In this document: positions 56,844 through 64,000 of the stretch, piece by piece | Numbering within the stretch: position 1 is the stretch's first letter | How the letters are laid out: every line of letters begins with the position of its first letter | From: Okeania sp034190295 | GTDB taxonomy: Bacteria; Cyanobacteriota; Cyanobacteriia; Cyanobacteriales; Microcoleaceae | Assembly: GCA_034190295.1 (NCBI GenBank) | Contig: JAXHSW010000019.1 | Span: forward strand, 10,603 to 74,602 | Direction of reading: 5' to 3' | DNA length: 64,000 bases | Translations under genes and position numbers: made by a program | The notes under the pieces: generated by a model | What the model was told of the DNA's origin: nothing | What the model saw: the letters and a program-made list of their open reading frames with translations, nothing else | Databases searched by the model: none

Positions 56844-57509
56844 TCATACCAAACCTGTTCTCAAAGCAACAACAGCTGCTTTAACTCGGTCGTCAACTGC
56901 TAGTTTATTCATAATACCTTTAACATGAGTTTTAATCGTATTCGGACTCAAAAAAAGGTCTTTAGCAATTTCATTATTAGTTTTACCCTCCACCAATAAC
57001 TTTAAAACATCTAATTCTCTAGATGACAAATTAGCTGAATTTTCTGGCACTGCTGGTGATGCTGGTTGCAAATGCTGAATTACCATTCGTCCCACCTGTG
57101 GATCGAGATAAGTAGCACCATCTATAGCAGCAGTAATAGCAGATATCAACCTTTCTACACTTGCCCCCTTTACACAATAAGCATCTGCTCCACTAGATAA
57201 TGCACCCATAACTTCTTGCTGACTATCGTGAGATGTTAGTACAACAACTCTTGTACCTGGGAGTTTTTCCTTAATTTGCTGAGTAGCTGCTATACCATCA
57301 AGTTCTGGCATGGCAATATCCATAACCACTAAATCTGGTTTCTTTTCGATCGCTTCTGCTACACCCAACTTACCATTGTCTGCTAAACCTACTATTTCAA
57401 TATTGTTACGATCGCCCAAAACTTGCTCTAACCCAAGTTGCATCATTGGGTCATCATCCACAATTAAAATTCGTATTTGCTGTTGTTGACTGGTTGTTAA
57501 CTGTTCCAT
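56844..57509 (-). CDS. NarL/FixJ-type response regulator
   Basis: 221 residues. The receiver domain (12-130) has the acidic pair in LIVDDDPMMQ, the phospho-acceptor Asp in PDLVVMDIAMPELDG, the Thr/Ser in VVVLTSHDS and the Lys in AYCVKGAS. A LuxR-type HTH (about 155-215: LSSRELDVLKLLVEGKTNNE, IAKDLFLSPNTIKTHVKGIM) binds DNA. It is a phosphorylation-controlled transcription factor. No histidine kinase lies in the window, so it is an orphan and its target is unknown. The start MEQLTTSQQQQ leads directly into the receiver. Confidence 0.95.
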   Translation of the reverse strand: MEQLTTSQQQQIRILIVDDDPMMQLGLEQVLGDRNNIEIVGLADNGKLGVAEAIEKKPDLVVMDIAMPELDGIAATQQIKEKLPGTRVVVLTSHDSQQEVMGALSSGADAYCVKGASVERLISAITAAIDGATYLDPQVGRMVIQHLQPASPAVPENSANLSSRELDVLKLLVEGKTNNEIAKDLFLSPNTIKTHVKGIMNKLAVDDRVKAAVVALRTGLV

Positions 57510-57586
57510 AATGACTTTTTAATTTTCCTAATTTCGTATTTGCTGTTGTTGACCAAAAAATAAGGTCTATAGCTTCCCTTTTTCAG

Positions 57587-58095
57587 GGGATAAAAAGTGG
57601 TCGTTCGCGGAGATCGGAACGGAGTTCTATCTTCGGAGCTTCCAGCAGGGTGGGATGGCGAGGTCTCAAAGCCATATCCATGAGACCAAGAGATCGACAG
57701 AATTCCGTATTTTCTTGCCTCCTTATTACCGAATAATTAATAATTAATAATTAAATAATTCAGATTTAAAGCCTCCCCTTTTAAGGGGAAAAAAAGAAAA
57801 TATTCTTTATATTTAATTCCGTAACGGTTTTAACCAGAGGTAATTATCCATTATCCATTATCCATTATCCATTAATGAAAGGAGGTACTGTTAACGCGCG
57901 TCAGAAGTCAGAAGTCAGCAAGTCTGCAAGTTAACCCACCCCTAACCCCTCCCCAACCCACCCCCGCTCCTCCCAAGAGGGGAGCCAGCAGGGGAAGGGT
58001 ATTTGAGAAAAGCTCCAAAAACCCGATCGCCTTAAAAGACGGGGTTGCACGACCCAATCCTGTTTGATAACTGATAACTGATAACTGAAGTGACT
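57587..58095 (-). repeat. R2+R3 block, left copy flanking moeA
   Basis: GGTCGTTCGCGGAGATCGG, CTTCCAGCAGGGTGGGATGG, TTACCGAATAATTAATAAT, CCTCCCCTTTTAAGGGG, CGTAACGGTTTTAACCAGAGG, TCCATTA heptamers (57847-57872), TTAATGAAAGGAGGTACTG, AACGCGCGTCAGAAGTC and an R3 body (to CTTAAAAGACGGGGTTGC). The same succession, with extra insertions, lies at 59984-60892 on the other side of moeA. Confidence 0.85.
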
Positions 58096-58151
58096 GGTTG
58101 TTAACTATTCCATAATTAATTACTTTTTAATTTTCCTGATGTTGATGACCA

Positions 58152-59396
58152 TCAACTAATTTTCAAAACTTGTACTAACTCACCTGCCGCGATCGAAGTT
58201 TCATTTAATGGTACAACCGCTAAACCTCTACTACCAGCTAAATTAATTAAATTTCCCGAGCTGTGACTACCGACCGCAAGTTGAAACTCATAACCATTAC
58301 TTCCTAAATTTAACTGACCCCATAGATAAGTTTCTCGTTTACCGTTGGAGTGTAAATCTTGAAGCGATCGCGCCGTTACAAATTCAGGTCCCCATGCTGC
58401 TGACTGGACTCCTGCCAATTTTTTCAGCGCTGGTTGTACAAACCGCCAAAAACTGACTAATGCCGAAACTGGGTTTCCTGGTAAACCGAAATATACACAT
58501 TGACTATCGGCAAATTTAGCAACAGTTAATGGTTTTCCTGGTTTAACTGCCACAGAATGAATATGAATTTCTGCTCCTAACTCTGCGAGAATATCTTCTA
58601 CATAATCATAGTCTCCTACTGATACTCCACCAGTAGAAAGTAAAAAATCTGTAGTTGTTATCGCTTCAGCAATAGTTTTTTTCAATATTTCTCGTTCATC
58701 TGGTATAATACCGAGTCGTATTACTTCTGCACCTGTCTGTGCTAAAGCTACTGCTAAAGCATATTGATTTGAGTCTACTAACTGACCTGGTTGTAGGGGT
58801 TGGTCTGGTGTTACTAATTCGTTGCCAGTGGATAATATTCCAACTCTAGGTCTGCGATACACTGTGATTTCAACACATTGAAGTGCTGCTAATACTGCTA
58901 TTTCTGAAGCACCTAAGATAATTCCTGGGCTGAGTAAGGGAGTACCTGCAGTATAAAATGAACCACGATATCGTACAAATTCTTGTTGATTTTTAGGAGA
59001 TTCTAAGATGAGTACGTTATTGTCTTTTCGTTGGGTCGCTTCTTGCATGACTACTGTATCTGCACCTAGCGGCATAACAGCACCTGTAAAAATACGAGCT
59101 GTTTGCCCAGGTTGAATGTGCGACTGGGGTTGATACCCAGCAGGAATTTCTTCTATGATTGCTAAGGATATTGGATTTTCGGGACTAGAGTCTTTGACAT
59201 CTGTAAATTTTACTGCGTAGCCGTCCATTGCTGAATTATCCCAGTGGGGAAAATCAAGCTTACTGGTGACTGGGGTGGCTAATATGCGCCCCGATGCACT
59301 TAATAGGTCTAGTTTTTCTACATCCCTCTGGGTATCTAAGGGTTGTACTAGGTTCAGAATGATTGACTCTGCTTGGTCAACTGGTAGCATTTTCAA
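58152..59396 (-). CDS. moeA: Molybdopterin molybdenumtransferase
   Basis: 414 residues, the full MoeA/gephyrin-E layout. Domain I has VTSKLDFPHWDNSAMDGYAV. Domain III has GILSTGNELVTPDQPL, QLVDSNQYALAVALAQTGAE, STGGVSVGDYDYVEDI and the GLPGNPVSALVSFWRFVQP loop. Domain IV is at the C-terminus. It inserts molybdenum into adenylylated molybdopterin for nitrate reductase and other molybdoenzymes. No other moa/moe genes lie in the window. The gene sits between two direct repeats of about 0.5-0.9 kb. Confidence 0.97.
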   Translation of the reverse strand: MKMLPVDQAESIILNLVQPLDTQRDVEKLDLLSASGRILATPVTSKLDFPHWDNSAMDGYAVKFTDVKDSSPENPISLAIIEEIPAGYQPQSHIQPGQTARIFTGAVMPLGADTVVMQEATQRKDNNVLILESPKNQQEFVRYRGSFYTAGTPLLSPGIILGASEIAVLAALQCVEITVYRRPRVGILSTGNELVTPDQPLQPGQLVDSNQYALAVALAQTGAEVIRLGIIPDEREILKKTIAEAITTTDFLLSTGGVSVGDYDYVEDILAELGAEIHIHSVAVKPGKPLTVAKFADSQCVYFGLPGNPVSALVSFWRFVQPALKKLAGVQSAAWGPEFVTARSLQDLHSNGKRETYLWGQLNLGSNGYEFQLAVGSHSSGNLINLAGSRGLAVVPLNETSIAAGELVQVLKIS

Positions 59397-59842
59397 TCTA
59401 TAAGATTTATTTGGGTTATTTTAATTATAGATTGTATTTGACATCCTTTACTTTCTACTAAACTTATTATAGCGCTACTTGAATGGGGAATAGGGAACAG
59501 GGAACAGGGAATAGCAAACTTTCAACAATTAATAATTAATTATTCATTATTAATTATTATTGCTCTGCTGAATAAAATTGTAATCAATACCTGTAAAGGC
59601 TTCCAGGGTTAAATATTGCTGAAAAAGTACAAGGTTTTTGGCTCTTTTTGTCTAAAAATGCTAATATTTTTCCCCTGACTATCAGAAAATTTGGCCGTAG
59701 CAGATAGTCTAAACTTTTGCCTGTTGCCTTCGGGAGCTGTTGCCTATTATCACCATCAGACTTTTTCAGCAAACCCTAATTAACAATTGCCTCTCCTTGA
59801 AAACGGATAGGATTGACTAATCATGAAAATTTTTATTTATTA
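59397..59842. repeat. Intergenic with an M7-type element (about 59590-59780)
   Basis: GGAACAGGGAACAGGGAAT short repeats (59489-59513) and a TTAATTA array (59527-59560) precede an element. It reads TAAATATTGCTGAAAAAGTAC ... GACTTTTTCAGCAAACCCTAA (59613-59779) and has a TTGCCTGTTGCCT repeat inside. TTAGGGTTTGCTGAAAAAGT recurs at 61113. No gene. Confidence 0.55.
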
Positions 59843-59983
59843 TATCAAATCCGTTTAATTCGGCATAAAAAAATGTTCCATCTTCAACCATTACCAAATA
59901 TTTCTCGATCTCCCCATCTCCCCATCTCCCCATCTCCCCATCAATTTTTCTCTAATGACAATAAATTGACTCTGCCCTTTTAA
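59843..59983 (+). repeat. M2 left part with octamer array
   Basis: TATCAAATCCGTTTAATTCGG, AAAAAATGTTCCATCTTCAA and CCATTACCAAATATTTCTC match 63117-63180. A CCCATCTC octamer array (59909-59941) follows. No right end is seen. Confidence 0.7.
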
Positions 59984-60047
59984 GGGGATAAAAAGCGGTT
60001 GTTCGCGGAGCTAGGAACGGAGTTCTATCTTCCTAGCGGACCGTAGT

Positions 60048-60226
60048 AGACTGACACAGCTAAAACTGCGCACTCTTATTTTTATTTCTATTAGACTGAC
60101 ACAGCTAAAACTGTGCAATAGATTTTTGTTTCTAGGTGTCTCGAGCTCCCCTACTCCCCTACTCCCCTACTCCCCTACTCCCCTACTCCCCTACTCCCTA
60201 ATGCACCATTTTAGCTGTGTCGGTCC
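60048..60226. mobile_element. M8 MITE inserted in R2
   Basis: AGACTGACACAGCTAAAACTG occurs twice in tandem (60048 and 60093), and its complement TTTTAGCTGTGTCGGTCC closes the element. A CCCCTACT octamer array (60150-60200) fills the centre. The uninterrupted counterpart reads CTTCCAGCAGGGTGGGATGG at 57641. The 75-codon frame nearby is repeat DNA. Confidence 0.75.
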
Positions 60227-60481
60227 AGTAGGGTGGAATGGCGGAGCGCAGAGCGGGTCTGCAAGAACGGGTCTCGGAGCCATATCCATCAGACTAAGGG
60301 AAAAGAGAATTCCGTACTTCAAGCCTCCTTATTACCGAATAATTAATAATTAATAATTAAATAATTCAGATTTAAAGCCTCCCCTTTTAAGGGGAAAAAA
60401 AAGAAAATATTCTTTATATTCAATTCCGTAACGGTTTTAACCAGAGGTAATTATCCATTATCCATTATCCATTATCAATTA

Positions 60482-60656
60482 GACCTCTCCAAAAAAGATA
60501 TAGATTTTTTGCAGGAGTAGGCAACAGCTCATCTGCTCCGAAAGGCAACAGGTAAGATTTTTTCACAGAATTTGACAGGAAAAATGATTTTTTAGGGTGA
60601 ATTTTTATTTCCTTAACTGCTCTAATTAAAAGGTTAATTTATTTTCTGGAGATGTC
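60482..60656. mobile_element. M6 MITE inserted in R2
   Basis: GACCTCTCCAAAAAAGATAT to TTTTCTGGAGATGTC, flanked by TA on both sides (60480-60481, 60657-60658). The left block at 57847-57885 reads straight through this point (TCCATTAATGAAAGGAGG). Confidence 0.88.
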
Positions 60657-60892
60657 TATTAATGAAAGGAGGTACTGTTAACGCGCGTCAGAAGTCTGCA
60701 AGTCTGCAAGTCTGCAAGTCAGAAGTTAGAAGTTAGAAGTCAGAAGTTAGAAGTTAGAAGTCAGAAGTTAACCCACCTCTAACCCCGACCGTGGAGGGGA
60801 AATAGGGGATTTAAGCCTCGCTCCAAAAATATTTCGCCTTAAAAGGCGGGGTTTTAGATCCATATTATTTTGATAACTTATAACTGAAATGA

Positions 60893-61548
60893 CCCCTGTT
60901 GTTTTGTGCTTGCTAAAGGGTCTCAAAGGTTTTCTTGTTGAATAAAAAGTCATGCGCAGGGGCGAGTTACGCCCAATGATTACATACTATCATAATTTTT
61001 TTTCTAATGCAACCCGAACTTGGAAATTTTTTATTGGGAGCTTAATAGAATGAAAAAAAATGAAAAATTTAATTAGTGGTTTGAGGAATTAATAATTTTG
61101 ACAAATGTTTAGTTAGGGTTTGCTGAAAAAGTATGCATGGGTTCGGGGAGTCCTCAGGAGTCAGGAAGGAAGAAGAGGTGGTTTTAAGATATAAGAAGGA
61201 GACAGTTTTTCGATCGCTAATTATCCGGACATGATATAAAATGGAAACCTCAAAAACCACTGTATATTTTACTTTTAAAAACTTCTAAACTTTTCCTGTT
61301 CTGTGAAATTTTTTATCGTCGCGAATCTGGAATATTTCACTCCTAGATCGAGTTAACTCAATCAATTAATATTACTAACTCTGTTCTTGTTTTTAATGAT
61401 GATAACGATCGGAGTTTATCGGCAGAAATTTGTCAGATTTTTACCAATTTATTCCCTCCTGACTCCTGAGGACTGACTCCTTAGTCGTTTATTTATGAGT
61501 ATTCAACCGGACATGATATAAGATAATGAAATTATCATTAATCAAACT
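60893..61548. repeat. Intergenic with M3 and M7 pieces
   Basis: TTAGGGTTTGCTGAAAAAGT at 61113 (M7-like end). AGACAGTTTTTCGATCGC, TAATTATCCGGACATGATATA at 61205-61239, and a second AACCGGACATGATATA at 61504-61519 are M3 ends. Between them, 61240-61480 is A/T-rich DNA with an isolated TAACGATCGGAGTTTATCGG stretch. No gene. Confidence 0.55.
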
Positions 61549-62169
61549 ATGAATACCAACATTAATTCTCAATATCTGAATTTGGAAAACGCTCGGATTC
61601 ATTATCTTGAAACAGGCCCAAAAAATTCAGTTAGTGTACTTTTGTTACATGGGGCAAGTTTTAGCGCTCAGACATGGCAAGAAATTGGGACTCTTGAACT
61701 TTTAGCTATGACAGGTTATCGAGCAGTTGCTGTGGATATTCCTGGATATGGTCGTTCTAAAAGAACATCAGTTTCTAGCTTAAGTTTTTTACTAGAATTA
61801 TTAAGTATTTTAAAATTAAATCTTCCAATTTTAGTATCTCCTTCTATGAGTGGAAGTTATAGCTTACCTTTTGTGATTAATCATGGAGATAAATTAGCAG
61901 GTTTTGTCGCCATTGCGACTGTCGGAATTCAACGTTTTCAGAATCAATTAGAAGGAATTGAATTACCCACATTAGCTATTTGGGGAAGTAACGATCGCAT
62001 AGTTCCTATAGTACAGGCCGATCTGTTAGTAAAACTAATGTCAAATTCTCAAAAAGTTATTCTAAATGATGCTGGTCATGCTTGTTATATGAAAGAAACG
62101 GAAGAATTTCACGAACATTTGATTAAATTCATTGAAAGCTGTATAAGTGATTCAACAATTAATAATTAA
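61549..62169 (+). CDS. Alpha/beta hydrolase, ABHD14-like
   Basis: 206 residues. The oxyanion region VLLLHGASFSAQTWQEIGTL and YRAVAVDIPGYGRSKR are followed by the nucleophile elbow LVSPSMSGSYSLPF (Ser in SMSG), an acid in AIWGSNDRIVPI and the His in NDAGHACYMKETEEFHEHL. The SPSxSG elbow, the GTLxLLA text and the short length match the ABHD14 (CIB) family, not ordinary lipases. The physiological substrate is not known; a protein-lysine deacetylase activity has been reported for the human relative. There is no signal peptide. Flanked by repeats on both sides. Confidence 0.92.
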   Translation: MNTNINSQYLNLENARIHYLETGPKNSVSVLLLHGASFSAQTWQEIGTLELLAMTGYRAVAVDIPGYGRSKRTSVSSLSFLLELLSILKLNLPILVSPSMSGSYSLPFVINHGDKLAGFVAIATVGIQRFQNQLEGIELPTLAIWGSNDRIVPIVQADLLVKLMSNSQKVILNDAGHACYMKETEEFHEHLIKFIESCISDSTINN

Positions 62170-62398
62170 TAATTAATAATTACCTCTTCTTTTCAAGGAG
62201 AGGATTGACTCAAAGGAAAAATATTTCTTGTTTCTCCTTGTTTATGAGAGGCTTTAAACCTTAATTATTCGGTAATTTATATCAATATGTAGGGGATGAT
62301 TGAAATCAAGTTTTTAATGCTTAAATCTGAATTTATTTCTATGATTAAATACCCCTAGTACCGCTACGCGGAAGTTAAAAGTCATGCATTTAAAAGTT
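62170..62398 (+). repeat. R2 fragment behind the hydrolase
   Basis: TTAATAATTAATAATTACC, TCTTTTCAAGGAGAGGATTG, CATGAGAGGCTTTAAACC and TTATTCGGTAA (to 62275), then A/T-rich DNA with GTTAAAAGTCATGCATTTAA. The latter is repeated directly after the next element. Confidence 0.65.
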
Positions 62399-62566
62399 AT
62401 ATCATGTCCGGTTGAATAGTTATAAATAAATTACGGAGGAGTCAGTCCTCAGGAGTCTACCCACCCCTAAGCCCGACCGTGGAGGGGAAGAAAGAAGAAA
62501 GAAGGAAGAAGGAAGAGGAGGAAAAGGAGAAAGTTTTTTTGATCGCTAATTATCCGGACATAATAT
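62399..62566. mobile_element. M3 MITE copy
   Basis: ATATCATGTCCGG to CCGGACATAATAT. It holds GTCAGTCCTCAGGAGTC, an R3 piece (CCCACCCCTAAGCCCGACCG) and a GAAGGAAGAAGG run before AAAGTTTTTTTGATCGC. It is flanked by GTTAAAAGTCATGCATTTAA on both sides. Confidence 0.82.
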
Positions 62567-62699
62567 TAAAAGTTAAAAGTTAAAAGTCATGCATTTAAAA
62601 GTATTGATTTGTAATTGTTTTAGGATTTTGTAACTGGTCAGTTATTTCCGTCATCCTGCACTAGGATAGCAATTATAAGTAATTTGTGAAAAACATCAA

Positions 62700-63092
62700 A
62701 AGATAGTTCAACAATTAATAATTAATAATTACCTCTCCTTGAAAAGAAAAGGATTAACGCGGAGGGTGAATTTTTTTTCTTCACAGGAGTCGATTGGATA
62801 TGGTTAGGTAATATAGAATCCGGTTATATAGTATATGTTGATAATTTCTTAAATTACTTCAAGCCTTTAATCAGACCCACTCCCCCACTCCCCCACTCCT
62901 CTACTCCCCTACTCCCCTACTCCCCTACTCCCCTACTCCCAACTATACAATAACTATTCAACCGGATTCTATATAACCCATCCATCCCATCCTACTGGAA
63001 GCTCCGAAGATAGAACTCCGTTCCGAGATCCGCGAACGACCGCTTTTTTCTCCTTTAAAGGAGGGGTTTTAAATCTTAATTATTCGGTAAAA
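62700..63092. repeat. R2 copy interrupted by M5
   Basis: Left part: TAATTACCTCTCCTTGAAAAG, TTCACAGGAGTCGATTGG, ATATGGTTAGG. Right part: CCCATCCATCCCATCCTACTGG, GAAGCTCCGAAGATAGAACT, TTATTCGGTAA. The uninterrupted junction is seen at 13346-13362. Confidence 0.75.
62811..62974. mobile_element. M5 MITE inserted in R2
   Basis: 164 bases with perfect 15-base inverted ends, ATATAGAATCCGGTT and AACCGGATTCTATAT. A CCCCTACT octamer array (62885-62940) occupies the middle. Lone M5-type ends occur at 54637 and about 63312. Confidence 0.88.
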
Positions 63093-63114
63093 AATATCTA
63101 GTTATTCTCCTTTT

Positions 63115-63245
63115 ATATCAAATCCGTTGGCGTTGGTATAAAAAAATCTTCCATCTTCAACCATTACCAAATATTTCTCCATCTCCCCTACTTCCCTACT
63201 CCCCTACTCCCCATCTAATTACACCGATGGTACCGGATTTGATAT
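63115..63245. mobile_element. M2 MITE, complete short copy
   Basis: Perfect 12-base inverted ends ATATCAAATCCG and CGGATTTGATAT. The interior has AAAAAATCTTCCATCTTCAA and CCATCTCCCC/CTACTCCC short repeats. Confidence 0.88.
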
Positions 63246-63493
63246 TACTTGTTTCTTTTTTTGAGGATTTGTTTTGTACGATAATCCTAATAATTAATAT
63301 ATTAATTATTTTATATCCGATTGAATACTTACGGCAGTTTGCTGTTTGATGAGGTCAAAATTATGAGGCGGTAGGCAACATAAAAGAAGAAATAGATACT
63401 AATGGAAGACTGTACCTCACTATCTTAAAAAATGCGGGGCTTTGTTGCATGAAAGTAGCGTTCTTAACATCCATTCGGCAGTTATATCGCCCT
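63246..63493. other. Intergenic leading into the 59-bp array
   Basis: A/T-rich, then (63355-63490) a less A/T-rich stretch with GCGGGGCTTTGTTGCATGAA, which resembles an insertion-sequence end, and CCATTCGGCAGTTATATCGC, which resembles part of the longer array unit. The short minus-strand frame here runs into the array and is not a credible gene. Confidence 0.4.
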
Positions 63494-63990
63494 GCGACTG
63501 CAATTGTTATTATTGGACAATAGTTATGGCTCTGCTGATTCGCCGCTGTGCGACTGCAATTGTTACTATTGGACAATAGTTATGGCTCTGCTGATTCGCG
63601 ATCGCTGTGCGACTGTAATTGTTACTATTGGACAATAGTTATGGCTCTGCTGATTCGCGATCGCTGTGCGACTGTAATTGTTACTATTGGACAATAGTTA
63701 TGGCTCTGCTCTTGAGCGCCATTCGGAGTAAGTGCGGCAGCTTAATCGCTGTGCGACTGTAATTGTTACTATTGGACAATAGTTATGGCTCTGCTGATTC
63801 GCGATCGCTGTGCGACTGTAATTGTTACTATTGGACAATAGTTATGGCTCTGCTGATGAGCGCCATTCGGAGTAAGTGCGGCAGCTTAATCGCTGTGCGA
63901 CTGTAATTGTTACTATTGGACAATAGTTATGGCTCTGCTGATTCGCGATCGCTGTGCGACTGCAATTGTTACTATTGGACAATAGTTACA
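63494..63990 (+). repeat. 59/85-bp tandem array
   Basis: Eight units share a 43-base core starting GCGACTGYAATTGTTAC, containing CTATTGGACAATAG (a stem with two-base loop) and ending GGCTCTGCT. Core starts are at 63494, 63550, 63609, 63668, 63753, 63812, 63897 and 63956, giving spacings of 56, 59, 59, 85, 59, 85 and 59. The 59-bp units are joined by GATTCGCGATCGCTGT (HIP1). The 85-bp units have GAGCGCCATTCGGAGTAAG then GCGGCAGCTTAATCGCTGT. The array ends ACAGCAGTTTCCG near the window edge and may continue. Confidence 0.93.
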
Positions 63991-64000
63991 GCAGTTTCCG

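Larger units (their letters stand above)
59984..60892 (-). repeat. R2+R3 block, right copy flanking moeA, with nested M8 and M6
   Basis: Same order of segments as 57587-58095 (GGTTGTTCGCGGAGCTAGG, TTACCGAATAATTAATAAT, CGTAACGGTTTTAACCAGAGG, TTAATGAAAGGAGGTACTG, AACGCGCGTCAGAAGTCTG, CGCCTTAAAAGGCGGGGTT). It is lengthened by M8 at 60048-60226 and M6 at 60482-60656 and by a longer AAGTCTGC/AGAAGTT array (60689-60765). Confidence 0.85.

Noticed and set aside
60126..60353. 75-codon frame as a gene
   Set aside because: It is composed of the CCCCTACT octamer array and M8/R2 sequence.
63361..63576. Minus-strand 71-codon frame as a gene
   Set aside because: It is made of the 59-bp array read in one frame. 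The period is not a multiple of three and no start context is present.
63494..63990. CRISPR array
   Set aside because: The segments between cores are not unique spacers. They fall into two identical types (59- and 85-bp units), and no cas genes are seen.

Overview
The window looks like chromosome from a filamentous, non-heterocystous cyanobacterium of the Trichodesmium/Okeania/Moorena kind. The evidence is HIP1-type octamers (GCGATCGC) throughout, a low-GC, gene-poor layout (roughly half non-coding), a clpR-clpP pair of cyanobacterial type, cyanobacterial cbiT-cdsA adjacency, and intergenic DNA packed with MITE-like elements and heptanucleotide tandem repeats. The genus is inferred, not proven.

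Layout. 0-2 kb: 3' end of a cysteine synthase gene, then a frameshifted IS200/IS605 tnpB. 2-8.6 kb: J-domain protein, MscS channel with a cyclic-nucleotide-binding domain, a wrecked tnpB, and a VWA protein. 9-15 kb: clpR-clpP, a J-domain/TPR protein, a TPR/FkbM methyltransferase and a Na+/Ca2+-type antiporter. 15.6-20.3 kb: two adjacent MscS genes, a small Cys-rich protein and a class III adenylate cyclase. 22-28.6 kb: small membrane protein, ychF, another broken tnpB, then a three-gene cassette: an HTH protein, a PD-(D/E)XK nuclease-like domain fused to a ParA ATPase, and a ParB-like protein with two C-terminal repeats. 30-34.7 kb: Orn/Lys/Arg decarboxylase, cbiT, cdsA and a DUF2993 protein. 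34.7-37.7 kb: 3 kb of nested repeats. 37.7-43 kb: rRNA pseudouridine synthase, RodZ-like protein, malQ and bestrophin. 44.7-50.4 kb: an unrecognised protein, a fourth MscS, and a PPC-domain gene with two in-frame TGA codons. 51.9-54.6 kb: adhE. 54.8-56.1 kb: transposase wreck. 56.8-62.2 kb: NarL-type response regulator, moeA and an ABHD14-like hydrolase. 62.2-64 kb: nested MITEs and a 59/85-bp tandem array.

Repeat nomenclature used here (my own). R1: starts GTCATTTCAGTTATC.., holds a CAGTTAT heptamer array and a CCCCTTAAAAGGGG stem, and ends TTTTTGGTAA. R2: TTACCGAATAATT.. with the core GTTAAAACCGTTACGG. R3: AACCCCGCCTTTTAAGGCG..GGAGCGGAGCTC. M1: inverted ends GTAAGCATTTC. M2: ATATCAAATCCG. 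M3: ATATCATGTCCGG. M4: TACCA. M5: ATATAGAATCCGGTT. M6: GACATCTCC. M7: TAGGGYTTGC. M8: ACTGACACAGCTAAAA. M9: AGTAGGGTGAAT. Several are inserted inside one another, and intact homologous sites elsewhere in the window show what the target looked like before insertion. Every recognisable transposase gene here is broken, so these elements would need enzymes encoded elsewhere.

How the genes fit together. Ion and osmotic homeostasis is over-represented (four MscS-type channels, one antiporter, one bestrophin). One channel carries a cyclic-nucleotide sensor and an adenylate cyclase lies 13 kb away. Proteostasis is represented by clpR/clpP and two J-domain proteins. Fermentation and glycogen use are represented by adhE and malQ. 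The nuclease-ParA/ParB-like cassette is the best candidate for an undescribed system.
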